Below, one piece after another: positions 1 through 5,004 of a DNA stretch of 5,004 bases. The position numbers were made by a program, and so were the translations under genes. The stretch covers positions 1-5,004 of the forward strand of contig JACZQL010000172.1 in assembly GCA_022545745.1 (NCBI GenBank), given 5' to 3'. This DNA is from Deltaproteobacteria bacterium (GTDB lineage Bacteria > Desulfobacterota_B > Binatia > UBA9968). Below the pieces are notes generated by a model. The model was given only the letters and a program-made list of their open reading frames with translations, was not told where the DNA came from and did no database searches. The first letter of the stretch is position 1. Every line of letters begins with the position of its first letter.

Positions 1-1111
1 CCCGCAACTCCAAAATTTTTTGCGCGATAAATCGCGATTGCAGATTTTCTCCGACCGCTTGCACGAGAATCGGCAAAGCCCCGTCCAATTTTCGGGTGAA
101 CAAGACCTTGTCGTATTTCTCCGAAGCCCCTTTGATAATCGCATTGGCCAGTTGCAGAATCGGCTGGGTACTTCGGTAGTTCTCTTCCAATTTAAAAATT
201 CTGGTCCCGGGAAACAGCGTGGGAAACTCCATAATGTTTCGAAAGGTGGCCCCCCGAAAGGCATAAATGGATTGCGCATCATCACCGACCGCCATGACGT
301 TGTCATGGGTGGCCGCCAGCTTACGCACCAAATTCGCCTGGAGACGGTTCGTATCCTGGTATTCATCCACCAAAATATACCGGTAGGTCTGGGAAATGAC
401 CTGCCTGGCCTGCTCATCCAGAGCCAGGAGCTCCTGAAGGCGGACGAGCAAGTCATCGTAATCCACCAACTGCCGTTCCCGCTTTGCCGTGTCATACGCT
501 TCCTGAAGCCTGGTTAAATCCCCCAGGTATTCGCCAAAGTGGGCATACTGGTCGAGCAGAACATCCTCAAGATGTTGAAGGGTATTGGCGCACTTGCTGA
601 ACATCTCAGCAATTGTGCGCTTTCGGGGAAACCGCCTGCCGGTTTCATTGAACCCCAATTGGGCTCGAAGCAGGTGAATCAGATCGTCCGCATCCCCGCG
701 GTCTAGAATGGTGAATCCCGGCTCCAACCCAATGGTTCGACCATACCGGCGAAGCAAGGCATTGGCCACGGAATGAAAGGTTCCCCCGGCCACTTGGTCA
801 CTCCGTGACCCGATGAGCAGGCCCACTCGGCCCAACATTTCCTGCGCCGATTTCCTGGTAAATGTCAAAAGCAGGATCGACCTGGGATCGACTCCCAAAT
901 CAATGAGCCGGGCCACTCGATAGACCAACGTTCGAGTTTTGCCGCTTCCCGCGCCGGCAATGACCAGAGCCGGGCCATCCACCACCTCGACGGCGGCAAG
1001 CTGCTGGGGGTTCAGCTCCTGTGCGTAATTGACGGAGAGTGGTTTGGCGAAATTCTCACCACTCGGCCGTTTCAGCACATACACTTTGGACTCGGGCCGA
1101 ATACCTTCCAT
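1..1111 (-). CDS. UvrD/PcrA/Rep-type SF1A ATP-dependent DNA helicase (N-terminal part, C-terminus beyond window edge)
   Basis: Translating the minus strand from the ATG at 1111 gives 370 uninterrupted codons to the left edge. SF1A helicase motifs appear in order: NPQQLAAV (Q-motif-like, residues 34-41), Walker A GAGSGKT (53-59), motif Ia LTFTRKSAQEM (82-92), Walker B/DExx box VDEYQDTN (248-255), motif III GDDAQSIYAFRGA (276-288) and motif IV ENYRST (310-315). Motifs V and VI, expected in the missing C-terminal half, lie outside the window. Family members unwind DNA 3'-5' using ATP in nucleotide excision and mismatch repair or in restarting stalled forks. Motif III reads GDDAQ rather than the GDDDQ or GDADQ of UvrD and PcrA, and has F where they have W, so this is probably a UvrD-related subfamily and not the UvrD orthologue. 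The chosen start is the first in-frame ATG I can find. It has no clear Shine-Dalgarno, so a different start is possible. A candidate promoter lies about 70 bp upstream. Confidence 0.93.
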   Translation of the reverse strand, partial: MEGIRPESKVYVLKRPSGENFAKPLSVNYAQELNPQQLAAVEVVDGPALVIAGAGSGKTRTLVYRVARLIDLGVDPRSILLLTFTRKSAQEMLGRVGLLIGSRSDQVAGGTFHSVANALLRRYGRTIGLEPGFTILDRGDADDLIHLLRAQLGFNETGRRFPRKRTIAEMFSKCANTLQHLEDVLLDQYAHFGEYLGDLTRLQEAYDTAKRERQLVDYDDLLVRLQELLALDEQARQVISQTYRYILVDEYQDTNRLQANLVRKLAATHDNVMAVGDDAQSIYAFRGATFRNIMEFPTLFPGTRIFKLEENYRSTQPILQLANAIIKGASEKYDKVLFTRKLDGALPILVQAVGENLQSRFIAQKILELR

Positions 1112-1183
1112 GCTCGTTTGAGATAAGGGGTTTAATTGAGGCGTGAAGGAAGGAAGTCCATCCTGTGGGGAATGGTTCTGGGG

Positions 1184-1212
1184 TGTATAACACACGGGAT
1201 TGTCGGTTGCAA
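1184..1212 (-). promoter_or_regulatory. candidate sigma-70 promoter for the helicase gene, overlapped by an inverted repeat
   Basis: On the minus strand a -35-like TTGCAA (1212-1207, 4 of 6 to consensus) is followed after exactly 17 bp by a -10-like TATACA (1189-1184, 4 of 6). This points to a transcript start near 1177 and a leader of about 65 nt. An inverted repeat, CACACG at 1191-1196 and CGTGTG at 1221-1226 with an inner CGGT/ACCG pair (1204-1207 and 1215-1218), covers the spacer and the -35 box. It could be an operator, but that is inference. Both hexamers are imperfect and chance matches are common. Confidence 0.35.
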
Positions 1213-1357
1213 TGACCGCGCGTGTGGCTTCTTAATCTAGCCAATTTTAAGGAGTTTTGCCTCCCATTTGGTCCGTGACAGGGAGATTTTTTAATAAGCC
1301 ATTCTCGGGGGTATGGTCTTCCCTCCTCTTGACCCATTAACTCGGCGTTTCTCATTC

Positions 1358-1432
1358 GGTTCCTAGGAGTTCTGTGGAACCCCGCGGCCTTAGAGCCCAC
1401 TCCGCCGAAGTCGCTTCGGCTACGAAGGTGGG
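1358..1432. repeat. pair of adjacent stem-loop palindromes, REP-like
   Basis: The first stem is GGTTCC (1358-1363) with GGAACC (1376-1381), a perfect 6-bp stem with a 12-nt loop. The second has a perfect inner stem CCGAAG (1405-1410) and CTTCGG (1414-1419) around a TCG loop, plus an outer CCCAC (1396-1400) with GTGGG (1428-1432). On the minus strand the second hairpin begins about 38 nt after the ferredoxin stop codon, where a terminator or a transcript-stabilising repetitive palindrome would sit. No T-tract follows on that strand, so a simple intrinsic terminator is unlikely. Whether it is repeated in the genome cannot be seen here. Confidence 0.45.
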
Positions 1433-1469
1433 TAAAGGTGTGATAACCTCTCATCGTTGGCAAGAGGGC

Positions 1470-1835
1470 CTATTGGGGGATGGGGGTGGCCCGTGTTTCA
1501 GACCTTAAAGGAGGAACCTCATGGCCTGGCATGAGGAGCCGTTCAACAGTTTCGCCTTTTACAATATGTCGTTCCATAATTTCTGTAACGTCGGCTTCAG
1601 TCCCCACCCAATACCAAACGCCCTCGGGATAAATAACGACACTGGGCCCTAAATCGCAGTGATCAAGGCACCCGGCCTTGTTAGCCCGCACGATCCCGCG
1701 TAATCCCAGCCGTTCCACCTCTTTCTTAAAGAAGTCATGAAGTCGTTCTGATCCACTGTCGGCGCAGCATCCACGTGGATCCCCTTTGGGGCGTTGGTTC
1801 AAACGCACAAAAATATGGTGTTTAAATCCTCCCAT
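1470..1835 (-). CDS. thioredoxin-like [2Fe-2S] ferredoxin family protein
   Basis: The 121-residue product matches the small thioredoxin-fold [2Fe-2S] ferredoxins (Aquifex Fd / Shethna type), soluble one-electron carriers. Visible hallmarks are the N-terminal KHHIFVRLNQRP strand (5-16), the segment GDPRGCCADSGSE (18-30), the cluster loop KAGCLDHCDLGP (53-64) with Cys56 and Cys60, and VVIYPEGVWYW (66-76), followed by a short helix and the HIVKGETVERL ending typical of the family. Homologues normally carry the first ligand within FVCxNxR. Here that place is Arg11, leaving Cys23, Cys24, Cys56 and Cys60. A tail of about 20 residues after the core looks disordered. The ATG at 1835 is chosen because AAAGG lies 6 nt upstream. 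An ATG at 1839 is in another frame. The gene is divergent from the alanine dehydrogenase remnant. Its redox partner is not evident. Confidence 0.88.
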   Translation of the reverse strand: MGGFKHHIFVRLNQRPKGDPRGCCADSGSERLHDFFKKEVERLGLRGIVRANKAGCLDHCDLGPSVVIYPEGVWYWVGTEADVTEIMERHIVKGETVERLLMPGHEVPPLRSETRATPIPQ

Positions 1836-1878
1836 GCATGGCCTTTTTCCGGGTTTTATCCAAAAAAGCGATTAAGGG

Positions 1879-1908
1879 ATCTTACATGAGGGTTCCTTGT
1901 AGTGTCTA
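1879..1908 (-). promoter_or_regulatory. candidate sigma-70 promoter for the ferredoxin gene
   Basis: On the minus strand TAGACA (1908-1903, 5 of 6 to TTGACA) is followed after 18 bp by TAAGAT (1884-1879, 4 of 6 to TATAAT). The predicted start near 1872 would leave a leader of about 37 nt before the ATG at 1835. Position and orientation fit the ferredoxin gene, but the boxes are only moderately good. Confidence 0.33.
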
Positions 1909-2011
1909 GATCTCCACCCTTGGCCTTAATGGTCGGATAGTAAACGATTCCTCCAATTGTGAAGGGGTTTTTAGCACATGGAAAATTGGCTCAGTTTTCA
2001 CGTTAGAGCGG

Positions 2012-2017
2012 TATAAT
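2012..2017 (+). promoter_or_regulatory. ald: perfect -10 box upstream of ald remnant
   Basis: A perfect TATAAT lies 36 bp before the ATG at 2053, placing a likely transcript start near 2024. No good -35 hexamer is found at 16-18 bp. The best nearby match, TTGGCT at 1986-1991, is 20 bp away. If this promoter is used it may depend on an activator. The ribosome binding site GAGGA (2042-2046, 6 nt from the ATG) supports expression of the downstream frame. Confidence 0.4.
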
Positions 2018-2052
2018 AGAACGAAAGGCGTGCGGGGGGCCGAGGAAATTAT

Positions 2053-2637
2053 ATGGTTATCGGAATTCCCAAAGAAGTGAAGGATCATGAGTTCCGGGTG
2101 GCCTTGACTCCAACTGGTGTGGCGGAGCTCACGCGGTTGGGCCATACCGTGTGGGTTGAGGAGAAAGCAGGGGCGGGAAGCGGGTTCCAGGATGAGGAGT
2201 ATGGTCAAGCCGGTGCCGGGATCACCCAGTCAAAAGAAGACTTGTTTCATCAAGCGAATCTCATTTTGAAGGTCAAGGAACCTTTCTTATCAGAATGTCC
2301 CCTCTTTCAGTCACGACACACGCTGTGCACGTTTCTTCATTTGGCGACCTCGAAGGAACTGACCCAAGCCCTGCTGGCGTCGGGAGCAACTACCATTGCC
2401 TATGAAACGACTGAGGACGAACAGGGGCGCCTACCGATCCTCCAGCCCATGAGCGAAATTGCTGGACGGATGTCAGTCCAAATTGGGGCGCATTTTTTAG
2501 AACGTACTCAAGGAGGACGTGGAATTCTCCTGGGGGGCCACCGAGGCCAAGGCAGCAGATGGGTTGGTGGACGCCATCGTGGAAGTCACCGAAACGGGAA
2601 GCACCATCCGCGCCCACGGACTGAAAATTATAGCTGA
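2053..2637 (+). pseudogene. ald: alanine dehydrogenase, N-terminal half only, running out of frame into hisG sequence
   Basis: Residues 1-162 are a textbook alanine dehydrogenase N-terminal domain (L-alanine + NAD+ to pyruvate, ammonium and NADH). It starts MVIGIPKEVKDHEFRVALTP and includes KVKEP (73-77), TFLHLA (93-98), PMSEIAGRMSVQ and the family motif GGRGILLGG (154-162). Arg15, Lys75 and His96 sit at the positions of the pyruvate-binding and catalytic residues of the Mycobacterium tuberculosis enzyme. After Gly162 (codon ends at 2538) the expected VPGV and the whole NAD-binding Rossmann domain are absent. The next 32 residues are hisG read in the wrong frame, ending at TGA 2635-2637. The family is about 370 residues long, so the product lacks the nucleotide site and cannot be a working enzyme. 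The ATG at 2053 has GAGGA 6 nt upstream. The 5' end looks healthy, so the damage is recent or an assembly error. Confidence 0.92.
2519..2538 (+). other. ald/hisG fusion junction: 20 bp serving both gene motifs
   Basis: These 20 bases encode the end of the conserved alanine dehydrogenase motif (RGILLGG) in one frame and the conserved HisG motif VEFSWGA in a second frame. Family homology to alanine dehydrogenase stops at 2538, and homology to HisG begins at or just before 2519. The segment is therefore the exact crossover zone, either a short-homology recombination site or the shared k-mer of a misassembly. Confidence 0.8.
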
Positions 2638-2992
2638 GTTGCTGGAATCAAGTCCCCAGCTCATCGTCAACAAGGAAGCCTGGAAGGATCCCTGGAAAAG
2701 GCAAAAAGTCGATCAAATCACCATGCTCCTACGCGGTGCCTTGGGAGCGGAGAACAAAGTGGGCATCAAGTTGAACGTGGCTGATCATGATCTGGAAAGG
2801 GTCGTCCAGCTGATTCCGAGCATCACGGCACCAACGGTTGCCCCCTTGTATCAATCAGCCGCCCTCCATGGAGAGAAGTGGTTTTCTGTGGAAAGCGTGA
2901 TCTCTGAAGATGTGGTGCGGGAGCTGATCCCCAAGCTTCTGCAAAACGGAGCCGTGGGAATCATTGAATACCCTCTAAACAAGGTGCTCTAA
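2519..2992 (+). pseudogene. hisG: ATP phosphoribosyltransferase (HisG, long form), C-terminal half only
   Basis: This frame reads VEFSWGATEAK at its start, then DAIVEVTETGSTIRA (18-32), which resembles the PRPP phosphate-binding loop of HisG. NKEAWKDPWKRQK (51-63) and KVGIKLNV (80-87) follow, and it closes with GIIEYPLNKVL at residue 157. Residues from about 81 correspond to the histidine-binding regulatory domain (HisG_C) found only in the long form. HisG condenses ATP with PRPP as the first step of histidine synthesis. The N-terminal half of the catalytic region (about 130-140 residues) is missing and replaced by ald sequence in a different frame. Upstream, this frame is closed by a TAG near 2499-2501. 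GTG 2519 could act as a start only by accident: AAGGAGG (2510-2516) lies 2 nt before it, unusually close. No other his gene is nearby. A catalytically active product is not expected. Confidence 0.92.
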
Positions 2993-3100
2993 ATTTACCA
3001 CCTTACCCTTCTGTCCCCTCTGATCCAAATCACCTGTAGCCCCTGTTAGCCTCTTTGACCTGCCTGAATCCGTGTCTGAAAGACAGAACGAAACAACTAT

Positions 3101-4444
3101 TCATTCGATTTGGAGGGTTTTAATCAATCTCATTAGATGAGTTCTGTGAAGACCTAGAGCCTTGGCTGCGGCGGCACGGTTTCCATTGGCTGCATTCAAG
3201 GCCTCGAGAATGAAATCCCGTCTGGCAGCGTCTATGGTCTCATGATACGACATGCCGCTGGACGCAACCTTTGGTTGAGGAGCCCCCAACCTAGCGGGCA
3301 GATCCTGAAGGGTAATTCTTGGACCCTGCCCCAGAACCACTGCTCGCTCCATCACATTGGCGAGCTCCCGTACATTTCCAGGCCAGTCGTACGCGAGAAG
3401 CTTTTCCTGAGCTTCCTTGGTTATCTCAGTGAAATTTTTCTTGGTCTCGCGTGAAAAACGCTCCAAGAAAAAGTGAGCCAAGTCCGTAATATCTTCCCTT
3501 CTCTCTCTTAATGACGGCAGGTTAATGGAGATCACGTTGAGGCGGTGGTAAAGATCTTCACGAAAGCCTCCCGTCTCGACAGCCTCTTCTAAATTCCGAT
3601 TGGTGGCAGCAACAATCCTCGCATTGACACGGATGGGTTTGGTCCCACCCACTCGCTCGAACTCTTTTTCTTGGAGAAACCTGAGGAGCTTGGTTTGAAG
3701 TTCCGGGGTGATATCGCCAATTTCATCAAGGAATACCGTTCCTCCTAGTGCCAATTCGATCTTTCCTTTTTTAAGCTGATGGGCCCCTGTAAAGGCCCCT
3801 TTTTCATGACCGAAAAGTTCACTTCCAACGAGCTCTTTAGAGAGCCCCACGCAATTAATGGCAATAAAAGGTTCGGTTTTTCTCTCACTCCAATTGTGGA
3901 TAGCACGGGCAAAGATTTCTTTGCCTGTGCCGCTTTCACCTAAAAGTAACACCGTCGCCTGACTACTCGCCGCCTTCTTGGCCAAATCGATAACCTGATC
4001 CATCTCCTGGCTTTTCCCCACCACAAGACGATAGCGGTACCCCACCTCCTCCGAGAGGACTTCGATTCCCCTCTTGAGCCTTTCCCGCTCCAGGACCTTT
4101 TGCACCGTAAGGGCCATATGGTCCGGCTCAAAAGGCTTGGGGACAAAATCATAGGCCCCTTCCTTCATTGCCTGGACTGCCCGCTCAATGGTCCCGTGGG
4201 CCGTCACGATCACCACCGGAACATGATTCTCCCTCCTCCTGAGCTCTTTGAGGACTTCAAGTCCGTTCATATCTGGCATCATGTAGTCCAGAAGGATGAG
4301 CTCTGGCCGGAAGGACTCAGCTTTTTTAAGGGCCTCCGAGCCGTTGTTTGCTCTCTCAATGGTGTAGCCCAGGTCCGTCAGCTCCTGCTCTAACAGATCC
4401 AGGTTGAACGGCTCGTCGTCCACGATCAATATCTTATTCGACAT
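3101..4444 (-). CDS. sigma-54-dependent NtrC-family response regulator (receiver, AAA+, Fis-type HTH)
   Basis: The 447-residue product is full length for its class. Its receiver domain (about 4-118) has acidic pocket Asp9/Asp10, phosphoacceptor Asp53 in LILLDYMMPDMNG, Thr81 and Lys103. The central AAA+ domain carries Walker A GESGTGKE (169-176), the sigma-54-contacting GAFTGA loop (216-221), Walker B VFLDEIGD (237-244), arginine fingers in FREDLYHRLNV (Arg295, Arg301) and sensor II WPGNVREL (354-361). A C-terminal Fis-type helix-turn-helix (about 421-443, GNRAAAAKALGLHRTHLMRLIK) binds DNA. When phosphorylated, such proteins oligomerise and use ATP to open sigma-54 promoters. All key residues are intact, so it should be active. 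Only AGG 3 nt before the ATG is seen as a ribosome site, which is weak, but the start is fixed by the receiver fold. No histidine kinase gene is in the window, so its signal is unknown. It converges on the hisG fragment. Confidence 0.96.
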   Translation of the reverse strand: MSNKILIVDDEPFNLDLLEQELTDLGYTIERANNGSEALKKAESFRPELILLDYMMPDMNGLEVLKELRRRENHVPVVIVTAHGTIERAVQAMKEGAYDFVPKPFEPDHMALTVQKVLERERLKRGIEVLSEEVGYRYRLVVGKSQEMDQVIDLAKKAASSQATVLLLGESGTGKEIFARAIHNWSERKTEPFIAINCVGLSKELVGSELFGHEKGAFTGAHQLKKGKIELALGGTVFLDEIGDITPELQTKLLRFLQEKEFERVGGTKPIRVNARIVAATNRNLEEAVETGGFREDLYHRLNVISINLPSLRERREDITDLAHFFLERFSRETKKNFTEITKEAQEKLLAYDWPGNVRELANVMERAVVLGQGPRITLQDLPARLGAPQPKVASSGMSYHETIDAARRDFILEALNAANGNRAAAAKALGLHRTHLMRLIKTLQIE

Positions 4445-4454
4445 AGGCCTAATA

Positions 4455-4482
4455 TTTTAGATTTGGGATTTTGGATTTTAGA
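4455..4482. repeat. four-copy heptanucleotide tandem repeat (TTTTRGA)
   Basis: Four consecutive 7-bp units fit the consensus TTTTRGA. The second unit has one extra G, and the units begin at 4455, 4462, 4469 and 4476. The array ends 11 bp upstream of the regulator's ATG, inside its leader or promoter. It resembles the short tandemly repeated heptamers known from cyanobacteria and other bacteria. Copy-number slippage could alter promoter or leader spacing, which is inference. Confidence 0.75.
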
Positions 4483-4527
4483 TTCTTCCCGATAGAATGT
4501 TCGATCGACGCATAAGTCTCTAACAAC

Positions 4528-4802
4528 TTAACCGCAGATTTTCTCCGATGCTCGCAGATAAGGATTCGAACATTTCACCGCAGAGACGCAGAGTACGCTG
4601 CGAAACCAGCTGGCAGTGAGCAGCGGGCAGCAATCAGTAAGAAATCAACCCCTCCAACTGGGTTTCCTAAATTCCGATTTGCCTACTGCCCACTGCTTAC
4701 TGCTATCTGCCTACTAGTTCCCCTATGCGCCTCTGCGGTAATATTCTTAAAGAGATTTCTTTCTGTGTCCATCTGCGTAAATCTGCGTGAATCGGCGGTT
4801 AA
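4528..4802. repeat. 275-bp nested imperfect palindrome built from short tandem repeats (foldback/MITE-like)
   Basis: Several inverted-repeat pairs are nested about almost the same centre (4656-4665). The outer pair is TTAACCGCAGATT (4528-4540) with AATCGGCGGTTAA (4790-4802), 12 of 13 complementary. It extends to 32-nt arms without gaps, ending in CGCAGAT (4553-4559) and ATCTGCG (4771-4777). The middle pair is ACCGCAGAGACGCA (4577-4590) with TGCGCCTCTGCGGT (4726-4739), 13 of 14. The inner pair is 4613-4632 with 4684-4703, 17 of 20. The core is AACCC (4647-4651) with GGGTT (4660-4664). The arms also hold tandem units: GCAGYRR-like heptads (4613-4640), their complement YYACTGC (4683-4717), CGCAGAGW octamers (4579-4594) and ATCTGCGTRA decamers (4771-4790). 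No coding frame lies inside. A non-autonomous foldback element, a repeat-expansion hotspot or a structured regulatory region are all possible. Confidence 0.72.
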
Positions 4803-4875
4803 TTCCTGAGAGTTTTGCGTCTTTGCGCGAGTATTTCGTTTCCCCATTTCCGAAAGCCAAAATCGGTGCGTTGCC

Positions 4876-5004
4876 CTAGGTTCGCTGCTTGAGCTCCACG
4901 ATATTAAACGCGGCCACTGGGCGGACGAAACCCTTTAAGTGCAGTTCTTCGAGGGGCTCCACCGTCACGGAATCTTCTATCTTGCTGAGGGTCCTCTGGT
5001 TGGT
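4876..5004 (-). CDS. probable class III adenylate/guanylate cyclase, C-terminal end only
   Basis: The minus strand is open from the right edge for 42 codons to TAG (4878-4876). The product includes KIEDSVTVEPLEELHLKGF followed by VRPVAAFNIVELKQRT. The pattern of a short strand, an acidic linker, L-x-LKGF-x-RPV-x-A(F/Y)N(I/V) and a few closing residues is the usual C-terminal signature of bacterial class III nucleotide cyclases, which make cAMP or cGMP from the nucleoside triphosphate. The metal-binding and substrate-binding residues lie upstream, outside the window, so activity cannot be judged. The gene reads in the same direction as the response regulator, but 431 bp of repeats separate them, so they are probably separate transcription units. 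The tail is short, and the family assignment rests on this motif alone. Confidence 0.68.
   Translation of the reverse strand, partial: TNQRTLSKIEDSVTVEPLEELHLKGFVRPVAAFNIVELKQRT

Larger units (their letters stand above)
1112..1469. other. non-coding spacer between ferredoxin and helicase genes
   Basis: This stretch of about 360 bases holds no supportable gene. A minus-strand open frame across it (1463-1056) has no recognisable domain, reads through palindromes and overlaps the helicase in another frame. The spacer contains the candidate helicase promoter, two adjacent stem-loops (1358-1381 and 1396-1432) and a CTCCC/GGGAG stem followed by six T residues (1261-1292, plus strand). I see no tRNA or known riboswitch. 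Confidence 0.6.
4445..4875. other. repeat-rich non-coding spacer between cyclase-like gene and response regulator
   Basis: This gap of about 430 bp has no supportable gene on either strand. It is made largely of short imperfect tandem repeats: a TTTTRGA heptad array (4455-4482), the nested palindrome (4528-4802) and a doubled TTTGCGYS octamer (4814-4829). No clear intrinsic terminator follows the cyclase-like gene and no convincing sigma-70 or sigma-54 promoter for the regulator was found. AT-rich TAAAAT hexamers lie within the heptad array. Confidence 0.7.

Noticed and set aside
20..517. 165-codon plus-strand open frame
   Set aside because: It is antisense to the helicase, whose motifs are unambiguous on the other strand.
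1261..1292. Plus-strand terminator-like stem CTCCC/GGGAG followed by six T residues
   Set aside because: No plus-strand gene lies upstream for it to end, the stem is only 5 bp with a 15-nt loop, and the T-tract is on the wrong strand for the ferredoxin gene.
1056..1463. 135-codon minus-strand open frame between ferredoxin and helicase genes
   Set aside because: It overlaps the helicase start in another frame, reads through GC-rich palindromes, has low-complexity basic composition and shows no domain or ribosome site.
1981..2005. Sigma-54 promoter (TTGGC near 1986) for ald
   Set aside because: The GC dinucleotide of the -12 element is absent at the required spacing.
1906..2208. 100-codon minus-strand open frame over the ald start
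   Set aside because: It is antisense to conserved alanine dehydrogenase sequence and has no recognisable product.
2053..2992. Programmed frameshift or a genuine two-domain fusion protein
   Set aside because: Both enzymes lack essential halves and the join is out of frame. No slippery-site architecture would restore either complete enzyme.
3073..3085. Hairpin TGTCT-GAA-AGACA between the converging hisG fragment and regulator
   Set aside because: The stem is 5 bp, AT-containing and not followed by a T-tract on either strand, so a terminator call is not supported.
4528..4802. CRISPR array
   Set aside because: Repeats are short (7-14 bp), imperfect and mirrored, not regularly spaced direct repeats with unique spacers, and no cas gene is present.

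Overview
The window looks like a chromosomal or metagenome-assembled fragment of a free-living Gram-negative-type bacterium of moderate GC. Gene content points loosely to a Nitrospirota, Nitrospinota or deltaproteobacterial lineage: a UvrD-like helicase of the GDDAQSIY type, a thioredoxin-fold [2Fe-2S] ferredoxin, a long-form HisG C-terminus and an NtrC-class regulator. No marker settles the phylum.

Layout, left to right. (1) 1-1111, minus strand: the N-terminal 370 codons of a UvrD/PcrA/Rep-type helicase that runs off the left edge. (2) 1112-1469: a spacer with a candidate helicase promoter and several stem-loops. (3) 1470-1835, minus: a small thioredoxin-like [2Fe-2S] ferredoxin in which the usual first ligand cysteine is read as arginine. 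(4) 1836-2052: a divergent spacer with a candidate promoter on each side. (5) 2053-2992, plus: a chimera. The first 162 codons are a clear alanine dehydrogenase N-terminal half. At a 20-bp stretch (2519-2538) the sequence passes out of frame into the C-terminal half of a long-form ATP phosphoribosyltransferase (HisG). Neither enzyme is complete. (6) 3101-4444, minus: a full-length, intact sigma-54-dependent response regulator that converges on the chimera. (7) 4445-4875: a non-coding spacer made of short tandem repeats with 7-10 bp periods. A 275-bp part of it is arranged as a nested palindrome centred near 4660. (8) 4876-5004, minus: the last 42 codons of a protein resembling the C-terminus of class III adenylate/guanylate cyclases.

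The genes do not form an obvious common pathway: DNA repair helicase, electron carrier, amino-acid metabolism remnants, a two-component regulator without its kinase in view, and the tail of a possible second-messenger enzyme. I see no convincing new multi-gene system. The points most worth checking are the ald/hisG junction (real deletion or assembly artefact), the nested palindromic repeat upstream of the regulator, and the altered ferredoxin ligand set.
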